A stretch of DNA of 64,000 bases, taken from Hericium rajendrae (Eukaryota > Basidiomycota > Agaricomycetes > Russulales > Hericiaceae). Positions 10,425 through 22,360 of the stretch are shown piece after piece (position 1 is the stretch's first letter; each line of letters starts with the position of its first letter). Under the pieces are notes generated by a model, which did no database searches, was not told where the DNA came from, and was given only the letters and a program-made list of their open reading frames with translations. Location: positions 62,001-126,000 of the forward strand of contig JAVRDV010000018.1 of the NCBI GenBank assembly GCA_033439255.1, written 5' to 3'. The position numbers were made by a program, and so were the translations under genes.

Positions 10425-12800
10425 AAGGTGGACAAGCAGTGGATCTGTCTTCACCTGGCCGGGGTCGCTCCTTGTTCCCCTGGTGTTGCCGAGTTTCGCA
10501 TTTCGAGTCACCTGTTCATTTCCCTCATATCTCCACCAATTCTTCCTCGATTTCCTATCGCATTGGATCTTCGGAAACCCCTTCATTGTCGCTTTCCAAC
10601 GCACCCGAGAGCGTTGCGACATGTCATCTTTCCGCGGAGATATGGGATGGTTCATGAGGGCTTGCTGTAGAGGGACTCAGGTACTAGTCCCTTCACCTCT
10701 CGCTGGATTCTGATGCTCTCTGCAAGTGTTTTGGGCGATTCTCTAGCCCTGAATCAGAGCTTTCCAACGAGCCCTCACACATCCCCATCCATCCACCCGT
10801 TCCTGCACAATTCCTTGTCCAGTCTAGGGGGGGTTCCCTTATGACTCACCAGTTTCTTCGCTCCACAGCGCCGCCAATCCTTATCGCCTGCGCATGCGGC
10901 TACCACCGTTCGAAAGCTAGGTTTTCCAGCTTTCAAACAAGACCTCATACACCGCGATCCGTCCTCAACTCGTCCCAGGAGCGTGCCATCTCTGCAGGAG
11001 GTCTTCGTTTTTCAGGTCCCTGGCTGTCCCTCCCCTATCAAGGCCAATTCCTCGCCGATTCACTTGGTCTCAATTGGATTGGGGAGCTCGTTTCAACTGC
11101 GTTCGAACGCGACCTTGCGTGCCACGATCGCACCTGCCGTTCACCCGCTAGATACCGACCTTTGCCTCCTACCTCCTCCTGGTGGGTGTACCTTGCCCCC
11201 AGTGCCAAGGGGCGAGTTCTGCTCCAAGTGACACAATCCTGGCTGCGTTCGAAATGCACGGTTTACCTGCTTTTGAACGCGCCCTCACATACCCTGTCAC
11301 GCTCAGAACTCGTCCCAGGAGCGCTTTATCTCTGGATGGGTGTCTGGTGGCCTGGTGCTCCTCCTATCTCGGCGAGTTCTTCACAGAATTCTTTGATCTC
11401 AAGTGCTGTGAAGAGCTCTCGATAATCGCTTTCGAACGGGACCTCATGCGCCAAGATCTGTCCACGGGTTGGTCCGCTACATCGCGACCTCCCTCTCCTG
11501 TCTCCTCCTGGTGGGTGCCCTTTGCCCCCAGTGTTGTGGGACGAGTTTTGCTCGGATCGCCACGATTTCGGATGCGTTCGATAAGCACGGATACCTGCTT
11601 TTGAACGCGCCCTTGAGGGACCTGCTGCGTCTGTCATGCACCCCAGGACTGCTCTGTCTCTGAAGGAGTATAGGGCGATCTGCCCCTGCATTGTTTCTGT
11701 CCTATCTTGGCCAGTTCTCCACGGATTCCCTTCATCTCAAGTGCGTCTGGGAGCGGTTGATAGGATCTTTCAAACGCGACACTGCACGGCCAGATATCAC
11801 CACCCGTTCCTTCGGCATCAGAGGATCTCCTCCCCCTGCTCCCTCCTGAGTGCTATCCCTTGTCCCCAGCGCTTTGGGCCGAGTTTTGCTCGGATTACCT
11901 CGCTCTTAGGCGTATTTGAAAGATGTTATTCCGCACTTTCGAACGAGCCTCTGTACGCCCATATCCGACTCCAACTCGCCCCAGGAGCAGTGCCTCTGTT
12001 TGGGCGCTCCAGCAAGCAGACCCCCTCATTGATTGCAAAATTGTGCTGCGAGTTTTGGTTCAAATCTCTCGCTCATAGGCGCGTTCGAAAGCCTTTATTT
12101 ACGTCTTTCGAATGGTACCCTGCATGATGCAATAGGTGCGATAACGTTTTCGCGGCGGCCTCACCTTCCTGGCGATCATTTTCGAGTCTTCCCCCTCCTC
12201 CTGCCTCAGCATCTCTCTGAGTTCTTCATAGTTTCCTTTCATCTCATTGGGCTCTCAAAGCGTTTATTCCCAAGGTTTCAGATCGTCCTGCGATGTAGTG
12301 ATCCGAGCTAGCGCTCTCCCTGGAACATTACATCTGTCTTTGGGCTTCCACTCTCTGGCCCTTCATTGGTCCTCAGGCTGTTCCTCTACCAATTTTGGGC
12401 CGATCCACTCGCATGCAGTCGCACTCGAAAAGCATGGATTCCTGCTTTCCGACGCATCTCTGTGCGCTCAAATTGGTCAAGAACTCGGCCAGAGGCACCT
12501 GTGCCTTTGCAGCAGATTCCTCGAAATTCGAGCTAAGTTGTACCTCACCGCGTGGGCCGAGTTTTGGACGGTTCGATGATATCATGGGTTTGCCAGAAAG
12601 CTATGCATCGTATCTTTCCAACGCATTCCTGTACGTCTCGATCGGCTCTGTATCGGCATCCCTGCATCGAATTTTGCTTCAGCCCTATCCCAGCTGACAG
12701 GATCTCTCTCTCTGCTGCCTTGGTTAAGCCCCTGGACCATTATCTGTCACCTTGGCCTGTTCTGAAAGACATTCCCTATCGTCTTTGAATGCTTTGAAGC
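10425..12800. repeat. Degenerate internal repeat array with CGTTCGAAAGC-type motifs
   Basis: The interior of the LTR element is built from diverged repeats. Short motifs such as CGTTCGAACGCGACC, GCTTTTGAACGCGCCCT, GTTCGAAAGC and CTTTCCAACGCA recur roughly a dozen times, with phrases like TCCTCCTGGTGGGTG and CCCCAGTG at about 350-bp steps (11180, 11505). Both orientations of TTCGAAAG occur. Mid-length open frames here follow the repeat and share no known domain. Confidence 0.65.
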
Positions 12801-14083
12801 CTGCTCCACCAGGAAACTTCTTTAGGAGATGTTTTACTTCCTCTGGCAGGAGTTCCCTTCTAGACTGCATTGTGCAGTTCCTTCTCAGTCTGTGGATGGA
12901 CTTTCCTGTTCATTGACTTCCCTTAAAGCTTTTCACCCTCACTTTTTGGGAAGTCCCTGTGTCTTGTCTTCACCATTTGACTTGACACTCTTCTTTGTTC
13001 CTTTCGAGGTCCTCTGCCTTCTCTTCGACAGGAGACACTTGCACCCTTCTTCTGCCAACTTCAGCCAGACTTCTAGGATCGACTTCTTGTCCCACCACTC
13101 TGTCAGGATGTAGGGGGACATTTTGCCATGGCTCAGTCAGTCAATGAAGACTGATGTCGACGACTTTGCCATCTGCATAATGTTCCCTATGGGAAGTCTA
13201 GATCTAAGGGGTAATCGCTAAAACGTTCCCTTTGTTGTATCCTCAGATACCCATAATACTTCCAAGCAAAGTGGCTAAGCCTGAGGTCATCCTTCCATGT
13301 TCAAAGTCTTTCAAGTCAATCCTCTTTGTTGGCTTTCTAGAAGCAGAGATGCTTTCATCTGTCTTGAGCTCTTGGCCTTGGACCTCCTCCTCTTCTGGAT
13401 TGGAGATATTCTGCCTTGTGCCTCTCCAGTCCTTTAATTATGCTCCCAATTTATGCTCTCCATTTTTCTCCTAAGTCACAGGATCCTTTTCATTTATTTT
13501 CATCTTCTTCTGGTCCAAGTCAAGATCAACTCCTATCCAGCTCAACTTTCTTCCATCCTCATCCCCTCCTCCACCCTTATTGGTCAACTCCATCCTTCTT
13601 CAGCTTTTGCTACTTGCTTTAGCTTTCGGCTTTAGCTTTCGGCATTTTGCTGTTGGTTTTTAGCTGACGGCTTTTGCTTTTGGCTCTTTCTGGGGTTCCT
13701 TTCCTATACCCGTCCTCTGGTCATGCGATGAGCCTGAGTCCACGCATAGGAAAGTAGGGGGGGTATAGGGGTAGTATAGGGCAGGTCTGGCCTCTAGTAG
13801 GCAGACATCTAACCTATCCTCACTTGGACCACTTGGAGTAGGCCTTTAGGGAGGTCCTGTGTTGAGGAGTGAGGTAGGAGTGAGGTTGTTAGGAGAGGGA
13901 CATGGTGAGATACCCTTGGATAAGGGTTAGTACCCTCAGATGGACTTTGGACTTTGGTAATTACTTCTGCCTCAGTATTTTTCTTCCACCCCTCCCTCCC
14001 AGATTTTTTCTTCTTTTTTCTCCTTTATTTTGACTTCACTTTCTTTTTCTGGTGCTTAAAAGCCTAGGAAACTGGGGGGGCTC
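12801..14083. other. 3' interior of the LTR element, no gene
   Basis: Pyrimidine-rich then mixed sequence with TTTCGGCTTTAGC repeats near 13620-13680 and G-runs near 13755. No coding domain was recognised. Confidence 0.5.
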
Positions 14084-14591
14084 TGTAACGGGGCAATATT
14101 ACTTTTGTAGAGTTTCCTAGCCTTATGCTATGCATGTACCTAGGGTTAGGGGTCAGCCCAGATATGGTGCTGGGCTTGCTTAGTAATATGACAATCTCTT
14201 CTTCTCATCCACTACTTGGCTCGAGCACATACGCTCCCTCTCGCCTTCGGGCGCTCTCCCTTTTCAGGGTTTCTCTCTTTCTCTGGCACCTCTCTCCCTC
14301 GCGCCCCGTTGCCCAGGGTCCCTCGTCAAGTAAGCAGGGGACGTAGGACTCTCTAGCTTTTTGGTCGTGTGCAGAAAGGTTGCCTTCTGTGCGTAAGCAG
14401 GCTGACCTGGAGATTAGCCTTGCTAGCACACAGTCTCTCTATTACTCTTGCCTTTCAGTCCTCCAGACCTCTCGGGCAAGGGTGCTCTCTCCTGACTCGA
14501 GCGCCAGCTCATCACACGCATCACACCATAGCAACCCTCGCCAGCTCCTTCGGGGCAGATTCACGACCCTTGTAGCAGTTCTCCTGTTACA
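14084..14591 (+). repeat. 3' LTR of the non-autonomous element
   Basis: 508 bp, near-identical to 9917-10424; followed directly by the CATAG target duplication. Confidence 0.85.
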
Positions 14592-16907
14592 CATAGTCTG
14601 TAACACTACTCCTGAGATTATGGATGCTGATCACATTTCAATTTAGAGTGTCCTAGACATCCCACTCCTGCAGGCTGAACAGCTGCAGCACCCAAACTTC
14701 CAGGGCACCAACTGAGATGCTTTTGCCATGAAACTCCAAAGTGAGCTAAGTAATATATGAGCACCAGTGTTCTTATGTATGCCACTGGACTATGACTGTG
14801 CCTGTGCCGACCTTACATCTGCTCTACAATGGACAATCAATGCTGCAGTTCTGCTATCAAAATCCTGCCCACATAGCAAACACTGGTGGAGTACAGATCT
14901 CAGAGCTATATGGAAAGAACAAAACAAGCTGAGTCATGCTTCACATAAGCTGCAGGGTGTCCCTCACCATGTATGTCATGAGAAACTCAAGAACATGAAT
15001 GCACACTACAGCAAAGTTATCCATGCAGCCAAGACACAGTACTGGGAAGATTGGCTGGAGGATGTTGAGGGTGCTGATGTCTCAAATGGCAAACTGATAT
15101 CTCACAGAACCCTCCATTGACAGAGGAAAAACATACATTCTGATGCTTCAACGAGTGCAGCCAGATGGCTCATTGCAGGCAGTCAACTCCAATGCTGAGA
15201 AAAGCCAATACCTGGTGAGTTCTTTCTTCCCACCACCCCCTGCTACATCCTTGATACCTCTTGATTCTGACTATCCTGAGCCTCTAGATAATCTAGTGCC
15301 CTTCATGCATGCATGGATCAAGGCACAGATCACAAAGCTAAGTCCCTTCAAAGCACCAAGCCTTGATGGTATACCTAACATGGTCCTCATGCACAGTGCA
15401 GATCACATTGTCAATCACTTGTACCACATCTATGATGCTTTGCTCTGCCTGGATGCATATCATGGACCCTGGCAAGAGTTCATCACTGTGGTTCTATGCA
15501 AACCCAGAAAGTCACACTATGACCTACCCTAAGGAGTACCAGCTGATAGCCCTACTCAACACACTTGGTAAGGTCCTCTTTGCACTGGTGGCTGATCAAA
15601 TCACATTTCTCAGTGAAAAACACAGCCTACTTCTATCTATGCATTTTGGTGGGAGGCTGGGGCAGATGACCACAGATGCTATGCATTTGCTAGTTCAAAC
15701 TGTCTGCAATGCCTGGCGACAGCATAAGGTCATCTCTGCTCTTTTTCTGGACATCAAAGGTGCCTTTTCCAATGCTGTCACTGACAGACTTATCCACAAC
15801 CTCTGACGACATCAAATCCCAGTTGTATATACAGACTTTATTGGCCGTATATTATGAGATCACAGCATGTGGCTCTGATTTGATGATTTCCTCTCTGACT
15901 CCATCAATATAACCAACAGAATTGGTCAAGGCAATCTGCTCTCTATGATCCTCTACCTTTACTACAATGCTGATCTCTTAGACATTCCGATTGCTCGCTC
16001 GTGCTCAGAATGCACCATAACATTTGTTGACAATGGTATCCTCATAGCCATCGGCCCCACATTTATTGATACACACAAAACCCTTCATAGTATGATGATG
16101 TGCACAGGTGGCACCATTGACTGGTCAAATGAACATAACTCAAAATTTGAGTTCAGCAAATTAGCCCTGATGGACTTTGCTCCCATCGGGAGTCAGAAGG
16201 TAGACACACCATTGGAGCTGCCCTCCATCACCATGCTGATCTCAGATAGTACAAAGTACCTGGGAGTTATGTTCGACTCCTGCCTAACCTGGAAGGTTCA
16301 GAGTCAATATGCTGTAAAGAAAGGCACAACATGGGTATTCGCCTTACATCATCTGGCACACCCATCCTGTAGAATTACAGCATGTTATGTACATCAACTT
16401 TACATTGCTGTTGCCATCCCAAAGATGCTTTATGCCCTTGATGTCTGGTGCATCCCCACACACCCATCGCCAACTGATCATGATCTCCGACGAGGTTCTG
16501 TCAGAGTTATTGAAGCCCTTGGTAGGGTGCAAGACTTAGGGGCCCTTGCTGTCACAGGCAGGCTGTGTACCTCACCAAAAGTAGCACTTGATGTCCATGC
16601 CTATCTTCTACCCATGGACTTTCTAGTCAACAAATCCTGTTACAGGGCCATTGTACATCTATCCACTCTCCCTCTCTCTCACCCCATGGCACCACTGGTC
16701 AAGAAATGTACAAAGAGGTATGTAGCACAGCACTGCATGCCACTCCACCACCTCTTTCACATCTTTTCCACCCTGCCTGCCACCTATGAGACTATACCTG
16801 CAGTCTGGCACAACCCTGCCAAGTCTCTCCCCTATTTGATGAAAATTGTAGCTGACCATAAGACAGCTGTCAATGCCAAAACTGAATGCATAGATGTCAT
16901 CTGATGA
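14592..16907 (+). pseudogene. LINE ORF2, linker and reverse transcriptase
   Basis: The linker (14767-15120) carries KHWWSTDLRAIWKEQNK, typical of the region between endonuclease and reverse transcriptase. The RT domain follows: KAPSLDGIPN near 15350, KEYQLIALLNTLGKV near 15530, the A-motif LDIKGAFSN at 15747-15774, GQGNLLSMI near 15920, and the catalytic box at 16023-16034 reading FVDN where FVDD or YVDD is expected, so a metal-binding Asp is missing. The thumb-like region TKYLGVMFDSCLTWKVQ lies near 16250. The long open run 15945-16904 ends at a stop at 16905. Stops also occur near 15118, 15532 and 15805. RT copies the LINE RNA at the nicked target. Confidence 0.75.
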
Positions 16908-17142
16908 TGCACCCCTTCGCATAAGGATGGACACGATTCAGAGTCACCTGTGAGTTAGTACAGGTATACCTGTCAAAATTACTTGCAGGTATTTGACTCA
17001 CAGATCCAAGTCACTTGGTGGCTGATACTTGTACAAGTCTGAGTCAGAGATTTTCTAAAATGTATAAACCCGTGGGTACCTGTTCATGACCTGCAGTTCA
17101 AAATCAATTTATCTACATGGTAATGTATGACATATGCTATAT

Positions 17143-18001
17143 CTACAAATCTTCATTCACATTCTCTGTAAGATCAATACTATCTCCTCCTTTCTTTGGC
17201 CTCTGAGCCTTCTCCTTGAAAATGAGAGCAATCTCTTTCTCGGATATCAGTCCATCAATCTTCGCCCAAGAGTTGAGGACTGTTGATGCCTGCATCGACT
17301 CATCTGAGAGATTGTGATGGAGCTTCATCACAGTCAAGCCCCCACAAGAAAAGCTGCATTCTACATCAGTACCTGCAGCTAAATATGTTTTGAGAAACAA
17401 CTATCTATACATGCTGAGAATACAAACACTTACCAGGTGCAGATAAGAAGTCAATAGCCATCTGCGCAAGTGGACTGTTGCCAGCACGGTCCCACCAGGA
17501 TATGGCATCTTCAACGTTGCTGATAGGTGGCAAATTGAGGTAATCCTCAAGTTCGTCACCACCAGTCTTTCGAAACTCGTCAATATCTGCAAAAATGTCC
17601 TGTTCAGCCAAAGTCTAGATATTGAGTGAGTGACATGCATAAAACAAAAGGGGAGATACACACAACACTGGTAGATATAGCACTGGACTGTTCTGACAGC
17701 TTGTAAAATGTAGTCTACTGTTCTTGTACAATTGCTTTTGCTGCCGTGATCCAGGTGTCTGGCCACTTTTTCTTGATAAAGTATGTTGTCTTGTAGTGTG
17801 GATGGAGAACTAGTGCACATACATAAGTGCAAAAGCAATAAATGTAAGCACAAAGGGATGTACTCATTGCACATCGATACATAATTGAGTCATCTGTCTT
17901 GCTATAGTACTTGTCAAGAATACAGATTTCTTTTGCTGCTGCTGCACGAATGGCAGGAAAAAGAGAACTGTTGTCAGAAGCACCCTCGAGTGTCTCAGTA
18001 A
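17143..18001 (-). pseudogene. hAT transposase, C-terminal dimerisation part
   Basis: The minus-strand exon at 17143-17400 encodes AAGTDVECSFSCGGLTV followed by LHHNLSDESMQASTVLNSW, matching the conserved hAT C-terminal dimerisation motif (usual form DVERxFSRGG...SDES...LxSW). Upstream exons encode DELEDYLNLPPIS and DAISWWDRAGNSPLAQMAIDFLSAP (17405-17611), and HPHYKTTYFIKKKWPDTWI (about 17725-17815). Exons are separated by short introns (for example acceptor-side AG near 17400 and donor GTAAGT near 17434). The Cys where Arg is usual in FSxGG suggests decay. The solo LTR at 18002 interrupts the gene just upstream. Confidence 0.7.
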
Positions 18002-18424
18002 TGTCAAGACTCGGTCGTAGACAGCAGAGAACCACCCAAGTCACCAGCGATGATGAGAGCGAGAAAGCAGAGAGCGACTAGCAGCACAGTGACCTGTATT
18101 GGAGGTACAGTACGGTACAGACAAAATGGACAATCTAGGGAAATAGGCGAGTGACAGGGAGCCTATAAGTACTGGAACGACAATGGGAAAAGAACAATGG
18201 ACACTATAACGGGTCGAACAATAGAGTGAGAACAATGGTGGCCAAAAGGAGAACAATGGGAGGGAGAACAATAGGATGTCCCAAAGGGGAACAAGGGCAT
18301 AGGTGAAGGATAGCCCCAGGTCATGTGAGGAAGTGAACATGTGATGGGGCTGCTGAAGCACATGACCGACGCAATGCCTTGATGGCAGAGAAGAAGGCGG
18401 AGAGAAATGGAGCGATCTGTGACA
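18002..18424. mobile_element. Solo LTR of the Gypsy family at 23016-33132
   Basis: 423 bp, TGTCAAG at the start and GTGACA at the end, the same length as and highly similar to the LTR at 23016-23438. Perfect 5-bp target duplication AGTAA on both sides (17997-18001 and 18425-18429). It lies inside the hAT transposase gene. Solo LTRs arise by recombination between the two LTRs of a full element, so the family was active here more than once. Confidence 0.85.
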
Positions 18425-20243
18425 AGTAAGAACATCAATGATCGGAATTACTTCATACAGAAGAGGGATCTTGCTTCGTGACATGCACTCTGTTGCCAGA
18501 AGAAATTTCTACGAGATCAATGATCAATCAGCCTTGCACACAGATACGACATGTAGTTGAACATGACTCACATTTAGAATAGGCTCGAGCTGTGCTAGCA
18601 GCTCCCATTCCTCTCGAGAAAGGCTATACTTCTTGATCTTTGTCCGTGCAGACTTGTTATGATGGTCAATGAGGACCAGCTTGTCGAGTGCTGGCCGCAG
18701 ATACAGGACGGACTTGACCATCTCTGCTACCGAATTCCATCATGTTGTGACAGAGCTGTAAGGACTGACTCAGATTGGTGTGCCACAATGTAACGCCTAT
18801 GCCAAAAGGGCGCAATGTCAAGCTTGGCTTGACATCTGGCACACAGTATATATACACTTCTAAGTCATGAAGGACCAATTCATGACAAGAGTGTTTGATC
18901 TTCTTTGGCTTGATCTTGATCTTTTTGCAGCATTCTTGCAGATCGTCTGTGAGCGATGTTGAGTAGTGAATGTGAGAAGTGAGTTTGATAATCTAGCCAG
19001 CAGTTATTAGCACATATGCTATGATATCCAATGATGAATACAACATGCCTTGGTTATCATGCAGTGGCCAAGATTGATGTCGCTTTGTGATAGAAACAGC
19101 CATTCCTCTACCTCCTGAGCAATGCCCTGTATCTCTGCTTCGTCATTAGCAAGTCTATCTGCATCTACTTCCTCTGCAGCCTCTCGGTCTTCTTCATCAA
19201 GCTCCACCTCATCATCTTCATCGTCACTTTGCTCTGAGGCCACAATTACAGTCTCCTTTGACTTTGCAGATTGTGACAGGATTGCCTTTGTTGCATGTCA
19301 ACCACAGGTAAATCATGGATTGCTAAAGGAACCATACCTTAACAGCCAGGTTCAGAATATGGCAGATGCAACAAATACGTGTATGTACGCCACTCATGCT
19401 GCCCTCTGGCATATGCAGTTCAAGCTCTGAAGTTGCCGTATCATTATTGGATGCATTGTCATATACCTGGCCCAACAGCTACTTGATTATCAGTGTCGTT
19501 CGAGTAAGTGATCACAAATATAGAACATACCTTTTGCACAACTCCAAAGCTATCCAGACACTTGAAGATTTGCTCAGCGAGGTACTCACCTGTATGTGCT
19601 TTCATCATTCTATTTAAAAGCTCAGCACATTTGTCACTGTAATAATAAGATAAATTACTGACCTGATGAAGTCCAATATGAGAGATTGCATCTGACCGTT
19701 GTGGACTAAGAAGATGATAATGCCGAGGAATGAGTAAAGGTTTGGTGATGACCAGCTGTCGACTCCAATATGGAGCCTTCCAGCATATTGCTAAGAGACG
19801 TTAGTCACAGAAGAGTCACCATTGCTGTAGCGATGCACCTGCAACATGCTCGAGATGTTTTTCTTTGAGAGAGCAAAGATCTTGTCTTGCCGGATGGTAT
19901 CTCGACCTTGGCATATAGCATCTGGAACATGCGATGAAGAATGTCATCGTTGATGATATTGAATGGTCAATGGTTACTTACGTACCACAAGCTAGCCAGC
20001 GTCCGAAACTCTTCTTTTGAATAAAGAGTTCCATGGGCAAAAGCCATAATCTGCTGTTGATCTTCTGGTGCATCACTGTCGCAGGTCCTGACATGGTGTA
20101 TAAGGTTGCTGGTGCAGTCATCGCTGCGCTCACATGAGACATAATTGCTGGGATGCCTTAACTGCCTAATCAGCCCAGAAAGTTGAGAACAAAAATATAT
20201 GATGCACTTCTGGCATATAAATTTGTATTTGATGACACCCTTG
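18425..20243 (-). pseudogene. hAT transposase, zinc finger and catalytic part
   Basis: On the minus strand, reading down from 20243: KGVIKYKFICQKC begins a BED-like zinc finger (Cys pair, then CTSNLIHHVRTC, about 20060-20225), followed by IMAFAHGTLYSKEEFRTLASLW. DNASNNDTATSEL near 19440-19465 is the conserved catalytic-Asp segment of hAT enzymes. ICCICHILNLAVK lies near 19335-19375, an acidic linker (DEDDEVELDEEDREAAEEV) at about 19180-19230, and YSLSREEWELLAQLEPILN near 18570-18630. Short introns separate the pieces (for example donor GTATGG near 19333). The number of good exon boundaries suggests moderate age. The N-terminal exon lies beyond the insertion at 20244-22760. Confidence 0.7.
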
Positions 20244-20276
20244 CATCAGGAAAAACTGAAGTTTCACTAAATCAGA

Positions 20277-20341
20277 TGATGTGCCTATAGAAGCATTGAT
20301 GTGCCTATAGAAGCACTGATGTAGATATAGAAGCACTGATG
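20277..20341. repeat. Three tandem ~20-bp units
   Basis: GATGTGCCTATAGAAGCA twice, then a variant with TAGATATAGAAGCACT. Next to the left end of the CATC element, so possibly a protein-binding subterminal array. Confidence 0.75.
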
Positions 20342-20809
20342 GTAGCTACCGGTGTTTTCCGGCTGATCCTGTAGCTCTTCTATTACATACTGTATGACTG
20401 CATTCAGGTCCCATAGCTTGTCTTGTCCTACCGTAGTCTCCTGTAGTTTTCTGTAGTGACACTGTCTTTTTAATCCATTATATTGCTCAAAAGTCTTTCA
20501 AAAGTGATGTGAGGCTTGTATTTCATCATATGATCTGCCAGTTTTGATTACTAATATGCTATCACCACTAGTAACATGTTACGCACACATATGTGCCTCT
20601 AAGCAAGTCCTGCTCATACTGTGTGTCTGCATTTTTTTGCGGTTCCAAGGCAAGCAGGAAATAACTCAGAACAAATGTGAGTGTATTAAAATACTCTTGA
20701 CTAACACTTTTCAACAAGTCTAGGATAACACCCTTGCATAGACGACTTCAAGTTTCAAAAGGTATGTGTGGCTGACGCTTTGACACCATAGATTTTGATG
20801 TTATGCACC

Positions 20810-21480
20810 AAGCACTGCACCGATTTGCATGTATGTACATGCGTTCGAAAGCTACTGATTGCCGCTTTCTGGAACACCAGAAATGTTGCCGGTGTGTTCA
20901 CTCGTTGTAAAGATAACCTCAAAACATGTTCTTGCTGACAGTTTCAGAGATTCTGTTGTAGTGCCTCAAGTTTTTCACCCATCAGGGCGCACGATAACTC
21001 GTTCAAAAGCTCTTGATGAGCTCCTTTTAACGAGATAAAGATTTTCGTGGTATGTCCAATATTTGTCATGATATATCCAATTTTCGCTCAAAGGGACGAT
21101 TTTTAAATCTTCTCGGATCAGGTTGTGTAGGGCACCGTTCGAAAGCTATGCTCAACCGCATTCAGGAATGTCTGAAACGTCAGCGGTGCGTGTTCTCGTT
21201 GTGAAGATATGCCAAAACTGCTGTTTGACCTCCATTTTCAGAGATTTTGCCACTAGTGCACGAGTTCTGCACCTAACGTAGCGTATGAGGGCTTATTTGG
21301 AAGCTACGAATAAGAACATTCAGATGAGCCAAAAAGATATGTGGTGCATGCAATATTCATAAAGTTATATCACTTTTTGTATCTACTAAATGTCACTTAC
21401 AGCATTCTGGCCATAGCGCCTTTAATATCCAACAGATCATGGCGTACAAGGCATCGTTCGAAAGTGACGATTCGTCTGGC
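20810..21480. repeat. ~310-bp degenerate direct repeats (CGTTCGAAAG units)
   Basis: Units start near 20842, 21134 and 21450 with GCGTTCGAAAGCTA, ACCGTTCGAAAGCTA and ATCGTTCGAAAGTGA. The first two share CAGAAATGTTGCCGGTG/TGAAACGTCAGCGGTG, a CTCGTTGT-AAGATA phrase and CAGAGATTNTG at matching offsets. The motif resembles the array inside the LTR element at 10.4-12.8 kb. Confidence 0.65.
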
Positions 21481-21602
21481 TTGGCCAGTACTAGGTACGT
21501 GTTAATCAGATGAAAACTGATGTTTGTAGCAGAGAAATGCAGAACTCTCCAGGGGACCCGGATACTCTCCCACGCTCCTTGCAGCTAAGACGCACAACAG
21601 GG

Positions 21603-21784
21603 CAGAACACAGATGGCCATATCTGGCAATCTGATTTCTGCCAGCATTGAACAAGTGTAAGTCAGTGTAGAGTTCATATCTATAAACACTGAAGGAAATT
21701 TTGTTAGTAATGTAACTTGCAATGTTTTTATTTTTCGTGCAGGAGCCAGAAACCAGATTGCCAAATATGGCAATCTGGTTTCTG
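21603..21784. repeat. Pair of 38-bp palindromes 144 bp apart
   Basis: 21747-21784 is a perfect hairpin: arms CAGAAACCAGATTGCCA and TGGCAATCTGGTTTCTG around AATA. 21603-21640 is a mutated version (CAGAACACAGATGGCCA, TATC, TGGCAATCTGATTTCTG). They may be the ends of a small MITE-like unit of about 180 bp. Function unknown. Confidence 0.7.
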
Positions 21785-22019
21785 CCTTTGGTGTTGTTTG
21801 GCCTTAGGATTTGCCAGCAGCGCGTCATCTTTGCCACTCTTTCTAAGTCTCTTCTCTCTCACTCTCTCACTCTCTTACTTCTCTCTCTCTTGTTTTATTG
21901 TAAGTCTGTTATTCTTTTGTTCTCATCTCTTTTCAGGTTAGAAGGGTGTAAGAGAAGGCTAGAAGAGTGATACTGGTACATTGTATGTATGTTTGTTTTT
22001 ATTTTATTGGTTGTTTCAG

Positions 22020-22360
22020 CGCTGACATGCTTGCTCATCTGCCTCCTACCTGCCCGCTCACCCATGCAACCATCCACATGCATGCCTGCCTGCTTGCCTG
22101 CTCACTTGCCTGATGGCTTGTCCGCTTGCCCGATGGCTTGCCCGCTTGCCCGATGGCTCGTCTGCTTGCCCGATGGCTTGCCCACAATCTGTTTGCCTGC
22201 CTGCTCATCTGCACATCTGCCTGCTCACCTATGTACCTTTCCACTTGTTCACATGCTCGTCTGCTCACCTGCTTGTTTGCATGCTCGTCCACTCACCTGC
22301 TTGCCTACATGCCCACCTGCTCACTCACATGCCCACCTGCTCACTTGCATGTCTGTCTGA
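22020..22360. repeat. Low-complexity CCTGCTTGCC/CCCGATGGCTTG tract
   Basis: Irregular tandem repeats, clearest at 22100-22190 (GCTTGCCCGATGGCTTGNCC, 20 bp, about four units), then CTGCTCACNTGC variants. The open frames here (Leu/Ala/Cys-rich) are products of the repeat and are not credited as genes. Confidence 0.7.

Larger units (their letters stand above)
9917..14591 (+). mobile_element. Non-autonomous LTR element (LARD-like), 4.7 kb, young
   Basis: Two 508-bp LTRs (9917-10424 and 14084-14591) both start TGTAACGG and end CTCCTGTTACA. They flank a 3.66-kb interior in which no gag, protease, reverse transcriptase or integrase was seen. The element is bordered by CACAG (9912-9916) and CATAG (14592-14596), a 5-bp target duplication with one change. 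A G-rich polypurine-like tract (ACTGGGGGGGCTC) abuts the 3' LTR. By eye the LTRs differ at about 7 of 508 sites, so insertion was recent. It sits inside LINE ORF2 and would need enzymes supplied by another element. It looks structurally whole for a non-coding LTR element. Confidence 0.85.

Noticed and set aside
10049-12697. Chain of plus-strand ORFs of 80-194 codons
   Set aside because: They follow the LTR and the internal repeat array of a non-coding LTR element; no retroelement protein motifs.
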